A stretch of DNA of 64,000 bases from Phragmitibacter flavus (GTDB lineage Bacteria; Verrucomicrobiota; Verrucomicrobiia; Verrucomicrobiales; Verrucomicrobiaceae). Numbering within the stretch: position 1 is the first letter of the stretch; the number at the start of each line of letters is the position of its first letter. Shown here piece by piece: positions 9,206 through 17,576 of the stretch. The stretch spans positions 1 to 64,000 of the forward strand of contig NZ_VAUV01000011.1 in assembly GCF_005780165.1 (NCBI RefSeq). The letters run 5' to 3'. The notes beneath the pieces were generated by a model, which was given only the letters and a program-made list of their open reading frames with translations, was not told the origin of the DNA and did no database searches. The position numbers and the translations under genes are program-made.

Positions 9206-10090
9206 GTGGCTTTTTTGAACTACCATCACCTCCGCTATTTCCGGGCGATCGCCACGGAGGGCAGCCTTACCAGGGCAGCACAACACCTCAAACTCTCGCA
9301 GTCCGCACTCAGCGTGCAGCTTCGCCGTCTTGAGGAAAGTCTCGGACAGGCGTTGTTTGAACGGAAGCACAAGGCGCTCGTGCTTACCGAGGCAGGCCGC
9401 ATTGCCCTGGAATATGCGAATTCCATCTTCCGCAGCGGCGAGGAACTCACCGACCTGATGCAAAACCGCGCGGGCCGCAGCCGCAGCTTTCTTCGCGTCG
9501 GCGCATCCTCCAACCTCTCACGGAATTTCCAACTGAACTTTGTTCGTCCTCTCATCACGCGGGATCATGTGGAACTGGTCCTTCACTCGGGCACCTTGCG
9601 TGAACTCCTGGCACAACTTCACAACCACACGCTTGACGTGGTGCTGTCCAACACACCGGCGCGCAACGACGCCGACACTGGATGGCGCAATCATTTGCTC
9701 GATGAACAGTCGGTGAGCCTGGTCGGACGCAAAAGACGCGGCTTGAAGCCCTTTCGATTTCCTGAGGATCTGCGCACCACGCCCGTCGTGCTCCCGAGCC
9801 TGGAAAGCAGCATCCGGGCGGCGTTTGATGTGCTCATGGATCAATCCGGCATCCACCCGATCATTGCCGCCGAAGTGGACGACATGGCCATGCTGCGTCT
9901 CATGGCCCGTGAATCGAACGGGGTAACACTGGTGCCACCGGTGGTCGTCAAGGACGAGCTTGAAAGCGGTGCCCTGGTGGAGCGACATCGATTCCCGCAG
10001 ATCAAGGAATGCTTCTACGCCATCACCCCCAACCGGCGTTTTCCCAATGCCATTTTGCGGGAGCTGATGACGAAGAAAAAGCTGGCATGA
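9206..10090 (+). CDS. LysR-family transcriptional regulator, NhaR-like
   Basis: A 294-residue LysR-type regulator. The N-terminal winged helix-turn-helix (about residues 5-64) begins NYHHLRYFRAIA, with SLTRAAQHLKLSQSALSVQLRRLEE as the recognition region; the opening is closest to NhaR, the activator of the Na+/H+ antiporter gene nhaA. The rest is the periplasmic-binding-protein-like effector domain. The reading frame begins at a GTG; a nearby ATG at 9201 is out of frame. It is divergent from sbtA-sbtB, so it probably controls that pair, possibly in response to sodium, since SbtA transport is sodium-driven. That link is inference from position. Confidence 0.88.
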   Translation: MAFLNYHHLRYFRAIATEGSLTRAAQHLKLSQSALSVQLRRLEESLGQALFERKHKALVLTEAGRIALEYANSIFRSGEELTDLMQNRAGRSRSFLRVGASSNLSRNFQLNFVRPLITRDHVELVLHSGTLRELLAQLHNHTLDVVLSNTPARNDADTGWRNHLLDEQSVSLVGRKRRGLKPFRFPEDLRTTPVVLPSLESSIRAAFDVLMDQSGIHPIIAAEVDDMAMLRLMARESNGVTLVPPVVVKDELESGALVERHRFPQIKECFYAITPNRRFPNAILRELMTKKKLA

Positions 10091-10229
10091 CGGCTTCGAT
10101 CAGCCAGGGACGGTTGCAGTATGGCCGCTTGTATTGACCTAAAAAGCACGCTTCGACACGGAGTTTAGCAACCGGCGCTACTGGCCAGTGTTTACCAGCA
10201 CGCCCATGATCGCCCGACTTCAATTCCAC

Positions 10230-11495
10230 ATGCGGAACCTCCTCACTCCCTGTTCCCTCCTGATGCTCATGAGCGCTGCAACCCCCTTGAGTGCCGATGA
10301 TCCACGTGCGGCATTGCAGGCCGCCATGCTCGACGAAGATCTCGCCGCCATCAAAGCTGCCGTTGGGAAAGGCCGCGAACTTTTGGGAGATCAGGCGGGC
10401 GTTCCTGAAGCAACCGATGACCATCGTCCCGTGCCTGACAGCGCCCGACGCCTCACCGCTGACGAGGCTCGTTTGGCAGCACAAAAAAGTTTCTCCAAAC
10501 TGGATCAAATGGCGTTTTGGAAGATCGGTGTTGATCCCACCAGACTCACGTCACCATTGCGTGCTCCGGCGAGTGTCGTGGCTTGCATGATCGCCTTTCA
10601 TCGCGCGAAGCTCGGTGACGACACGAAGGCCCTGCAGCGCGCCACCAATGCGGCGGATTTCCTCATCTGGGCACAAGAACAGGCAGGCGCAGGTTGCTTC
10701 CCCTTCCCCGCCGCGAAAAACACCTCGCAAGATCGCGCCATGCAGGTTGCCACGCGATTTCTTGAACGTGCCGGGGAGGCCGGAAAGCTCGACGAGACCG
10801 TTCGCAACGGCTGGGCCTACGAAGATCACGGTGACGGCGGACTGCAGTTCGACAACGGTGAATGCGGCGTCGCCTTGCTGGAGCTTTATGAGGTCACACA
10901 GGATCAGCGATACCTCGACTCCGCCCTCAAAGCCGCCGACTGGACCATCACACGTCCATTATGCACCAACTGGAACTACAACAGCTTCAGCGTCCATTTG
11001 CTCGCCAAGGCGCATCAGGTCACCAAACAGCCCAAATACCTCGAAGCCGCTTTGAAAAAAGCACTGCTGGGAGTCATTCCCGGCCAGCTCACTGATGGTC
11101 CCCAGGCAGGACGTTGGATGGACCCACACAATGCCCGCCCCGCTTATCATTATGTCATGATGAGTTCTCTCGCCCGTCTTGCCAGCGAGCTTCGCGAGGA
11201 TCATCCCGACTTCCCCGTCGTAATGAAATCCCTCCGCCTCGGCCTCTCCTCCCGCAACCACGAAATCCTCACCTTGGGAGTGATGAACAAGGACAAGTCA
11301 GCCGAGTGCCTCACTCTGGTGAAAAATCTTTTCGCTGCCGACGAGAGCTTCCTCGTCGAAACCCACACCGTCGGAGCACTGGACATGGTCCATCGCCTGG
11401 CCTCAGAGGAATTCAGACGCGGCAAGTTCCCCCTCGGCCCGCGCGGCTGGGGCGAGCTCCTGGAGAAATGTGCGACCGTTGACAGCCTGCATTGA
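10230..11495 (+). CDS. Secreted probable alpha/alpha-toroid protein
   Basis: About 421 residues with a classical signal peptide (residues 1-22, ending PLSA). The mature part is helical with repeated short motifs of the six-hairpin glycosidase / terpenoid-cyclase-like toroid type: DHGDGGLQFDNGECGVALLELY, YLDSALKAADW, YLEAALKKAL, and a WNYNSFSVHLLAKA helix. Aromatic and acidic residues such as EDHGDGG could line a central cavity. I cannot name the family; a polysaccharide lyase, an unsaturated glycosyl hydrolase relative or a structural homologue are all possible. The ATG at 10206 would add eight residues; 10230 gives the cleaner signal. It stands alone, 139 bases after the LysR gene. Confidence 0.65.
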   Translation: MRNLLTPCSLLMLMSAATPLSADDPRAALQAAMLDEDLAAIKAAVGKGRELLGDQAGVPEATDDHRPVPDSARRLTADEARLAAQKSFSKLDQMAFWKIGVDPTRLTSPLRAPASVVACMIAFHRAKLGDDTKALQRATNAADFLIWAQEQAGAGCFPFPAAKNTSQDRAMQVATRFLERAGEAGKLDETVRNGWAYEDHGDGGLQFDNGECGVALLELYEVTQDQRYLDSALKAADWTITRPLCTNWNYNSFSVHLLAKAHQVTKQPKYLEAALKKALLGVIPGQLTDGPQAGRWMDPHNARPAYHYVMMSSLARLASELREDHPDFPVVMKSLRLGLSSRNHEILTLGVMNKDKSAECLTLVKNLFAADESFLVETHTVGALDMVHRLASEEFRRGKFPLGPRGWGELLEKCATVDSLH

Positions 11496-11868
11496 AATCG
11501 CCCAACGGCCAGCAGAAGATGTCGCAGCAACGCGACGAAGACGTCGATGGAATAACCGTGCAATTTTTCGATCAAACTGCACTTGGCGTTGCGCCCCACC
11601 GAGCCAATCAGTTGATCTGAATCCTTTATCCGCAGCTTTGAAAAAAGCCTTCATGCTGGAGCATAATCGTGTATTTACGTAACAAGTTGATGCATCAAAA
11701 AACTGGGCGTTATTGAATCAACAGCAAGAATTTCTTCGCGACTTTGGGCATCTCGGCGATTTTTCAATCTCAACGCTATTCACTCAGTCCGTCGCAAGCC
11801 GCCCTCCGACGATTCAGGTGGTGAAACTTCTCGGATGAACACCGTATGCAGCGATCAACATTGGCCAG
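11496..11868. other. Gene-free stretch
   Basis: I find no convincing gene, RNA or repeat in these 373 bases. Short open frames exist on both strands but lack coherent protein character. A 12-base palindrome TTGATGCATCAA occurs near 11690. The stretch leads into the remnant-rich patch that starts at 11869. Confidence 0.4.
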
Positions 11869-12009
11869 CTATGCCATGATCTTCTTGATTACTTTTGCTC
11901 CGTCCACGCCGGTGAGGCGGGCGTCAAGGCCCTGAAATTTGTGACTCAGCCGGCTGTGATCGATGCCAAGGCGATTTAGCATGGTAGCGTGCAGATCGTA
12001 AACGCTCAC
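11869..12009 (-). pseudogene. C-terminal remnant of a DUF1501 protein
   Basis: The minus strand encodes 46 residues with the strong C-terminal signature of DUF1501 (sulfatase-like) proteins: SVYDLHATMLNRLGIDHSR, then HKFQGLDARLTGVDG and a KVIKKI end. Full DUF1501 proteins are around 400-480 residues. Similarity stops abruptly near 12009, and on the opposite strand the autotransporter-type repeat protein begins within a few bases. So the first roughly 90 percent of the DUF1501 gene has been lost and the stump is joined head-on to another truncated gene. In complete genomes DUF1501 genes usually follow a DUF1549/DUF1553 cytochrome-like gene; none is here. Confidence 0.75.
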
Positions 12010-12040
12010 CGGTGGCGGGGCTACCACCAGCACCATCAAC

Positions 12041-12910
12041 GTGACCAAAGCCGGGCAAACGCTCAGCATGAGCGGTGCCTTCACCAGTGGCAGTGGCACG
12101 GGAGGCTGGACGTTCGGTGGCGCAGGCAATCTGGCCTTGTCGGGTGCCATCAGTAACAGTGGTGGAACCTCAGTCACCAAGACCGGCGCTGGTAAGCTGA
12201 CGCTCTCCAACGCATCCAATGCCTATGCTGGAGCCACCACCGTGACCGGCGGGAGTCTTCAAGTCGGCAGTGCTGGCGTAGGTGCCACGGGCACCGGCGC
12301 GGTGACGGTCCAGAACGGCGGCACCCTTCTTGGCACAGGCACCGTGAAGGGCAGCAGCTTTACCGCGCAGAGTGGCTCCACCGTGCATGCTGGTGACTCG
12401 ATTGGCACCTCAGTGGCAGGCGGGGACATCCTTACTCCGGGGAGCTTTGGCAATCTGAATTTTGCTCCAGTGTCAGGTGGCGGGAATTTTGATTTCCAGT
12501 CGGGCAGCATGATTCTCTTGGGGATCAATCCTGGCGGTGTTGGTGACTCGTTAAGTTTCGATGGTCTCTCAACGGTAAATTTGAAATTGAATGGCAACAT
12601 GACCGTCCAGGCTGACGGCTATACCCCGATCGGTGTCGATACCTTCAATTTGATCGAGTGGGTTAATGTCCCGTTAGCAGAATTTGACTCACGCTACAGC
12701 GCCGCTTCCTACAGCGGATATCTCTATGGGAATGGTGACGACAATCTTGGTTTTGATCTCCCGAACATCAGCGGATCCGGCTATGCTTGGGACATAAGCA
12801 CGTTTACCACTGATGGGAAAATTAGAACCGTGCTGGCGGTTCCAGAGCCCAGCTGCTCACTGCTCATTTTTTCCGGGATGTTGGCCCTGGCGATACGTCG
12901 TCGCCGGTAG
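12041..12910 (+). CDS. 5'-truncated PEP-CTERM protein with autotransporter-type beta repeats
   Basis: The frame is open from a stop at 11999 and reads GGGATTSTINVTKAGQTLS before the GTG at 12041, so the homology runs past any start and the true N-terminus, including a signal peptide, is missing. Residues 1-110 are Gly/Ser/Thr/Ala-rich autotransporter-associated beta-strand repeats (TKTGAGKLTLSNASNAYAGA; VTVQNGGTLLGTG). The C-terminus is a textbook PEP-CTERM sorting tag: VPEP, a hydrophobic helix, then RRRR, which directs anchoring and processing by exosortase. Intact homologues are large surface proteins of 1000 residues or more. Without a signal peptide this copy is probably not functional. 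Confidence 0.75.
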   Translation: MTKAGQTLSMSGAFTSGSGTGGWTFGGAGNLALSGAISNSGGTSVTKTGAGKLTLSNASNAYAGATTVTGGSLQVGSAGVGATGTGAVTVQNGGTLLGTGTVKGSSFTAQSGSTVHAGDSIGTSVAGGDILTPGSFGNLNFAPVSGGGNFDFQSGSMILLGINPGGVGDSLSFDGLSTVNLKLNGNMTVQADGYTPIGVDTFNLIEWVNVPLAEFDSRYSAASYSGYLYGNGDDNLGFDLPNISGSGYAWDISTFTTDGKIRTVLAVPEPSCSLLIFSGMLALAIRRRR

Positions 12911-13060
12911 TTCGCCCTTGGAATCTCAAAGCTACAACCTTCCGGGATGTCTTGTTGTGTCGAGTTCCTCGTGGCGAAGAACCTTGGATCCACCGACTCC
13001 TCAGGGGCTGCGAGAGTAGTCGTGGTCCTTCGCTCGCGAGCATCTTTGCTAATCCACGAC

Positions 13061-13236
13061 TTGCGCTGGCTCCCGGGCGACGACTGGTCAAACTGGATTG
13101 ATGGGCACCGGAAGCAGTGGGCGAGTTGTGCGAGCCCTATGAGGGCGAACTGGACACCTGCAAAGTCACTCCGCAAATGAACAATGGGCGCTTCGAAGAT
13201 CCAGAGGCGGCGGAGCCGTTTCGCGAGGTCTTGTGA
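13061..13236 (+). pseudogene. Probable frameshifted SRAP (YedK/HMCES-like) remnant
   Basis: Two frames together resemble the last third of a SOS response-associated peptidase: LPGDDWSNWIDG in one frame (compare the usual MPVILP..DW..WLD) and then, after a shift near 13100, GELCEPYEGELDTCKVTPQMNNGRFEDPEAAEPF in another, resembling the family's final V...VN...NDDP..IEP. Intact SRAP proteins are about 220 residues and begin with catalytic Cys2; neither that nor the central part can be found upstream. The call rests on remembered family patterns and is tentative. Confidence 0.4.
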
Positions 13237-13420
13237 GGCTTGGATCAACAACGGATGATAATTTTGAGAGCTTCATAAAGATGATGGCCGACTTATGCCG
13301 ACACTGTTGTTTTTGATGTCAAAGTGCGAACCAAACCGGCCACCGCCACCCGGTGAAAACAACGGGCTGGGTGGAAGGTATGGCTCTCTGCGGGGAAAGG
13401 TGACGCCAAGGAATGCATTG

Positions 13421-13830
13421 TTACCAGGCGTTGAACTTATCGTCGATGGAGACGAGTTCGGCCAGGTGGTTGACCGGCATTCCTTCGGCGTCGGTGATGG
13501 CCCACAGCGCTGCGATGTCAGCAGCACGACGGGCGGCGGTAAGGATGTCAACGGCTTCGGCGGTGCCGGTGATTTTAATCACGGTGACGGCGCTGGAGCT
13601 GCCTGCAAAATTCGGGGCAATGACGACGGCTGTGTGAATGAAAAGTCAAGGACGCAGGAACTCGGTCAACCGGCGTTTCAGATCGAGATCGATTTCGATC
13701 GGGGAAGTCTTCGCATGCTGCAGCAATGCTTCAGCAGCGGTGTGTCCGGCGGCGTTCGCGGTGTCGGAGAAGCACCTGAGACGCTTCCGACGGAGTCGTG
13801 GATTTTTTCAGCCAGACAATCCCGTCGACT
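13421..13830 (-). pseudogene. Broken gene of unknown function
   Basis: Reading the minus strand from about 13830 downward gives protein-like sequence interrupted twice. A first part (LAEKIHDSVGSVSG) appears to shift frame near 13755 into DTANAAGHTAAEALLQHAK and IDLDLKRRLTEFLRP, which ends at a TGA (13648-13646). In the same frame, sequence resumes with VVIAPNFAGSSSAVTVIKI, then AVDILTAARRAADIAALWAI and AELVSIDDKFNAW before TAA at 13423. The codon usage and amphipathic helices suggest a real gene once lay here. I do not recognise the family. Together with its neighbours it marks this area as decaying sequence. Confidence 0.4.
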
Positions 13831-13854
13831 ATGTCAATCCGAGGAGTTTTTATT

Positions 13855-14097
13855 CTAATGAGGTCGGTCCACCCAGCGAATGAAAGCAGACGCAACGGAA
13901 GCCACCAAGAATACGGCTAAGAGCGCGACAGACGCGTAGGCGAGTGATGCTGTGACACCTCGGAAACTGATAACACCCCGAGAGAGTCCGAGCACCGCAA
14001 ATAGGAGTGTGATTCCGTAGGAGGCGAATGTTGCCATAAGCAGGCCAAACGTGGCGCGGCCGAGCTGGCGATAGAGTGCGTCGAATGTCGTATTCAT
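13855..14097 (-). CDS. Small two-helix membrane protein, 80 aa
   Basis: Starting at the ATG at 14097 the protein is MNTTFDALYRQLG followed by two hydrophobic segments (about residues 14-36 and 47-72) and a basic/acidic tail ending IRWVDRPH. It looks like a genuine small inner-membrane protein with both ends on the same side. An in-frame start at 14157 would add a proline-rich 20-residue extension. No family is recognised. It lies inside the remnant-rich patch, just ahead of the broken gene on the same strand. Confidence 0.5.
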   Translation of the reverse strand: MNTTFDALYRQLGRATFGLLMATFASYGITLLFAVLGLSRGVISFRGVTASLAYASVALLAVFLVASVASAFIRWVDRPH

Positions 14098-14643
14098 AAT
14101 TCTATCGGTGTTGATTTGTGCTGGGACCGGCCCAGGTGGCGGAACTGGAAGGTTCAAGCGTTATCAAGACCATGATCCCTGATTGGCGTGAACAAACAAG
14201 AAAAATCCACTGCTCTGAGTTGCGGTCCACGATCCACATTCCGCACACCACCCCATTCCTACAAACATCCGGTGGCGAATTAGTCTTTCTATATCGCTCC
14301 GGCAGGGCAGAGAATCCACCCTGAAAGCTGCTGATTTCACCGGTTGAACGCCGAGCCAGCACCATGCAGGATTTCAGAGAGGCGAATCAAATGGCGATCA
14401 GTTCACAGCTTCAACTTTTATTGCAGCGGATCGTCAGTGGCATTGCGAAAACTTTGGTTGCTTAATCAGCCTACTTCAGCTTCTGCGAGCAAGGCGCCTA
14501 CCAGTTTCAATATACAATCAACGATTTCCTGCATTAAAAACCTAAGCAGTTTTTGATTCAATTATGCGCATTTTGGCGCAATTCCGCGCATTTCGAGGAC
14601 TCCTAGAATTAGACACGAACCGTTCATTATCAACACTTTAACC
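14098..14643. other. Gene-free stretch with a decamer triplet
   Basis: These 546 bases hold no gene I can support. The one visible structure is three GCGCA units at 14566, 14576 and 14586, exactly ten bases apart with AT-rich spacers, i.e. on one face of the helix, which could be a protein-binding array. The stretch borders the 3' end of tRNA-Arg. Confidence 0.45.
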
Positions 14644-14718
14644 TGGCGTCCCCGGCGGTAATCGAAACCACATCTAAGGTTTAGGAAACCCTTGTTCTAT
14701 CCGTTGAACTACGGGGAC
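14644..14718 (-). tRNA. tRNA-Arg (anticodon CCU)
   Basis: The minus strand folds into a complete cloverleaf of 75 bases with encoded CCA. Acceptor GTCCCCG pairs fully with CGGGGAC; D-stem GTTC/GAAC; anticodon stem AGGGT/ACCTT with a seven-base loop TTCCTAA giving anticodon CCU; four-base variable loop AGAT; T-arm GTGGT/ACCGC with loop TTCGATT; discriminator G and CCA end. It reads the arginine codon AGG. Its 3' side faces the patch of gene remnants at 11.9-14.1 kb, a common place for integration of mobile elements. It also shows that no protein start can lie upstream of the transglutaminase across this segment. Confidence 0.93.
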
Positions 14719-14928
14719 AATTTTAACCAACTGCTCGCGGTGGTCGCCAGTCAAAATCTCAACCAGGTCGATCGCGGACGGTTACTATGTTCAAGGACGG
14801 CAGTTTGGCAAGAAGAGCCTTTCATCAAATGGCTGGCACGTTGCACAGAGCAAAAAACGCAGAGTTTTGCTCATTCTGACGCGACCAAATGGTTTCCGCG
14901 CTCCGTTAGAGAAATAAAATTCAAAGAC

Positions 14929-15708
14929 ATGATTCTCAACGCTGGCTGCAAAATCGAACTCACGGCAATGTCGACCGCCCCATTGGTGTTGATGCTCCGC
15001 CCCCTTTCCGGCGGTGCGCAACAGGTGAATGCAAGTTTTGTGCAGGTCGAACCACCCACCTCACTGCGAGATTACACCGACACTTTCGGCAACAGTTGCC
15101 AACGGCTGATTCTTGAAGCGGGACCTTCCACCATCACCGCCACCTGCACGGTTGCGGTCGCCGACATGATCGACGCCGACCCGCAAGCGGGACTGATGCT
15201 GGTGTCGGGTCTCCCCGATGAGGTCCTCCAATACCTTCTGCCCAGCCGATATTGCCCGTCGGACATGATGCTTGCTGACGCGCAAAAGATCGTCGGTCAG
15301 GCTCTGCCCGGATACGGCCAGGTGGACGCGATCAACCAGTGGATTAAACGCAAAGTGCGCTACAAATACGGCGTCAGCAATGCCTCGACCACCGCATTGG
15401 AAACGCTGAAAAAGCGCAAAGGCGTTTGCCGCGATTTCGCGCATCTGGGCATCTCGTTGTGCCGGTCGCTGGGCATGCCGGCGCGCATGGTCTCCGGGTT
15501 TCTCTATGAACTTGATCCCATGGACCTTCACGCCTGGTTTGAGGTTTATGTTGGCGGACGCTGGTTCACCATTGATCCCACTCAAAAAGAGCCACGCGGC
15601 AACCGCATCGTGCTCGCCTATGGACGCGACGCGGCTGACATCGCCTTCTTGAGCGAGTATGGTCCCATCCAGATGGGAAGTTTGCAAGCGTGGGTGAATC
15701 TCGCGTAA
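14929..15708 (+). CDS. Transglutaminase-like cysteine peptidase family protein
   Basis: A 259-residue cytosolic protein with a beta-rich N-terminal domain (1-105) and a transglutaminase-like core. The catalytic triad is visible: Cys167 in KGVCRDFAHL, His201 in DLHAWFEVY and Asp216 in FTIDPT. The family includes bacterial proteases and amidases acting on peptides; it often sits beside alpha-E and circularly permuted ATP-grasp genes, but those neighbours are missing here. The start at ATG 14929 gives the usual MILN.GC opening; the open frame further upstream runs through tRNA-Arg and cannot be coding. It ends 5 bases before the convergent ABC exporter operon. Confidence 0.88.
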   Translation: MILNAGCKIELTAMSTAPLVLMLRPLSGGAQQVNASFVQVEPPTSLRDYTDTFGNSCQRLILEAGPSTITATCTVAVADMIDADPQAGLMLVSGLPDEVLQYLLPSRYCPSDMMLADAQKIVGQALPGYGQVDAINQWIKRKVRYKYGVSNASTTALETLKKRKGVCRDFAHLGISLCRSLGMPARMVSGFLYELDPMDLHAWFEVYVGGRWFTIDPTQKEPRGNRIVLAYGRDAADIAFLSEYGPIQMGSLQAWVNLA

Positions 15709-15713
15709 TACAA

Positions 15714-17576
15714 TCAGCTCCCGACGGGCAACCTTTCCAACAGGCTGTCCGCCTGCTCACTCTGGAACTGTCGGGTGTAGAGCGCGTAATAATGGCCCTG
15801 CGCTGCCATCAATGCCTGATGCGTTCCGCTTTCCAGGATGCGTCCTTTTTCGATCACCAAAATACGATCGGCCGTGCGGATCGTTGAAAGCCGGTGAGCA
15901 ATCACGAAACTGATCCGGCCACGAAAAATCGCCTGGAGCCCCTGCTGGATCAGCTGCTCCGTCTCGGTATCGATCGATGACGTTGCTTCATCCATGATGA
16001 AGATTCGTGGATCCGCCAACAAGGCACGGGCAAAGGAAATGAGCTGCTTTTGTCCTGTCGACAAACGGTTGCCGCCCTCACCCACATCGGTGTCATAGCC
16101 GTTCTCCAATGCGCGGATAAACCCATCCGCGTTCACACTGCGCGCGGCCATTTCCACCTCATCATCGCTCGCATCCAAACGCCCGTATCGAATGTTCTCA
16201 CGCACGCTGCCGCTGAACAAGTGTGGCCCCTGCAACACGATGCCAAGATTCGATTGATACCATTCGAGACTGCGGTCTTTCAGATCCCGGCCATTCACCA
16301 AAATCCGCCCGCCGGTCGGTTCATAAAAACGCGCCGCAAGGTTCACGATGGTGCTTTTCCCACCACCACTCGCGCCCACCAGCGCAATCGTCTGACCGGA
16401 CTGCACCTCAAGATTAAAATCCTTCAACACCGGCTCGCCGGTTTCATAAGAAAAGTCGACATTCTCGAAAGTGATGCTCTCAATGTCACGCGCATCCCCA
16501 TCCGGTGCCAAGTCCGCCGCGCGATCCGGCCTGTCCCACTCCGCAAGACGCGCACGCACCGCTTCGCTATCACGGATGGTCGGCACGGTGGCGAGCAGGC
16601 TGAGCACCCGTTCACCGGCTGCCTGGGCACCCTGCATTTGCACCAGCACCTGCGCGATCTGGTTGATCGGATTGAAAAACTGACCGGCATAAAAGATGAA
16701 AGCTACCAGGGTTCCCAGGCTCAGACTTCCATCCAATACCACCACGCCTCCACGCCACAATGCAATGCCCGCGGCCACACTACCCAAGGTCAAAACGATG
16801 GGGATATAGACCGCCGACTGCAACGCATTGCGGATCGACACCTCATACATTTGCGAGGACAAATTCTGGAATTCACGCAGGTTGTCTTCCTCTCTGACCA
16901 ATGACTTGGTGGTGCGCAATCCTTGCAGCGACTCGGCAAACGAGGCGGTGATCATCGAGTTGAACTTGCGAGTCTCGCGTGAGCTCAACAGCATCTTCTT
17001 CTGGAAAATCGCGCTGATAAAAATGAGCGGTGGCACCACGGAAAGCACCAGCAGTCCGAGCACCGGTTGCATCACCACCAACACTACCGAAATGACCAGC
17101 ACCAAGCAAACCGCCCACACCAGATCAAGGCTTCCCCATGCGATGATGCGGGCAAGTTTGTCGCAATCGGACGTCAATCGCGAGATCAACCAGCCCGTCG
17201 GACGGTAATCAAAATAAGCAAACTCAAGCTCCTGCAATCTTTTGAAACACGCTGCGCGGATGTCGTGGCTCATGTTGTTGGAAAGTCCGCCTGCCGAGTT
17301 GATGAACACCCAGACCCCGATCGACAACGCCAGCGTCAATCCCGTGTAAACCAGGATGAACGGCCACAGATTGATCTCGGTTTTGCCCGCAACCGAATCC
17401 ACCGCCCAGCGCGTCACCAGTGCGAAGCTCGCATCACAAAGCGCAATCACCACCGCAGCGACCGCCAGCGGCACCAGCAACCGACGGTGAGGCAGCGCAT
17501 GTCGAAACACCCGCGACCACAAGCTCAGATCAAGCCGTTCGCTGAATACATCCTCCTGGGGTTCGTCTTTCATCAT
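15714..17576 (-). CDS. ABC exporter half-transporter, catalytic subunit
   Basis: A 620-residue half-transporter: six membrane helices (about 35-330) and a C-terminal nucleotide-binding domain. Walker A is GASGGGKST (401-409), Walker B ends IMDE with an intact catalytic Glu530, and the switch is IAHRLS. Its signature motif is LSTGQ (505-509) and not LSGGQ. The partner encoded just upstream has the reverse set of changes, so the two form a heterodimer with one consensus and one degenerate ATP site, as in TM287/288 or BmrCD. The ATG at 17576 overlaps the partner's TGA by one base, implying translational coupling and equal dosage. Likely exports lipids, drugs or peptides. Confidence 0.9.
   Translation of the reverse strand: MMKDEPQEDVFSERLDLSLWSRVFRHALPHRRLLVPLAVAAVVIALCDASFALVTRWAVDSVAGKTEINLWPFILVYTGLTLALSIGVWVFINSAGGLSNNMSHDIRAACFKRLQELEFAYFDYRPTGWLISRLTSDCDKLARIIAWGSLDLVWAVCLVLVISVVLVVMQPVLGLLVLSVVPPLIFISAIFQKKMLLSSRETRKFNSMITASFAESLQGLRTTKSLVREEDNLREFQNLSSQMYEVSIRNALQSAVYIPIVLTLGSVAAGIALWRGGVVVLDGSLSLGTLVAFIFYAGQFFNPINQIAQVLVQMQGAQAAGERVLSLLATVPTIRDSEAVRARLAEWDRPDRAADLAPDGDARDIESITFENVDFSYETGEPVLKDFNLEVQSGQTIALVGASGGGKSTIVNLAARFYEPTGGRILVNGRDLKDRSLEWYQSNLGIVLQGPHLFSGSVRENIRYGRLDASDDEVEMAARSVNADGFIRALENGYDTDVGEGGNRLSTGQKQLISFARALLADPRIFIMDEATSSIDTETEQLIQQGLQAIFRGRISFVIAHRLSTIRTADRILVIEKGRILESGTHQALMAAQGHYYALYTRQFQSEQADSLLERLPVGS

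Noticed and set aside
14719-14928. Upstream extension of the transglutaminase frame
   Set aside because: The frame would run from inside tRNA-Arg and has no family resemblance before MILNAGC.
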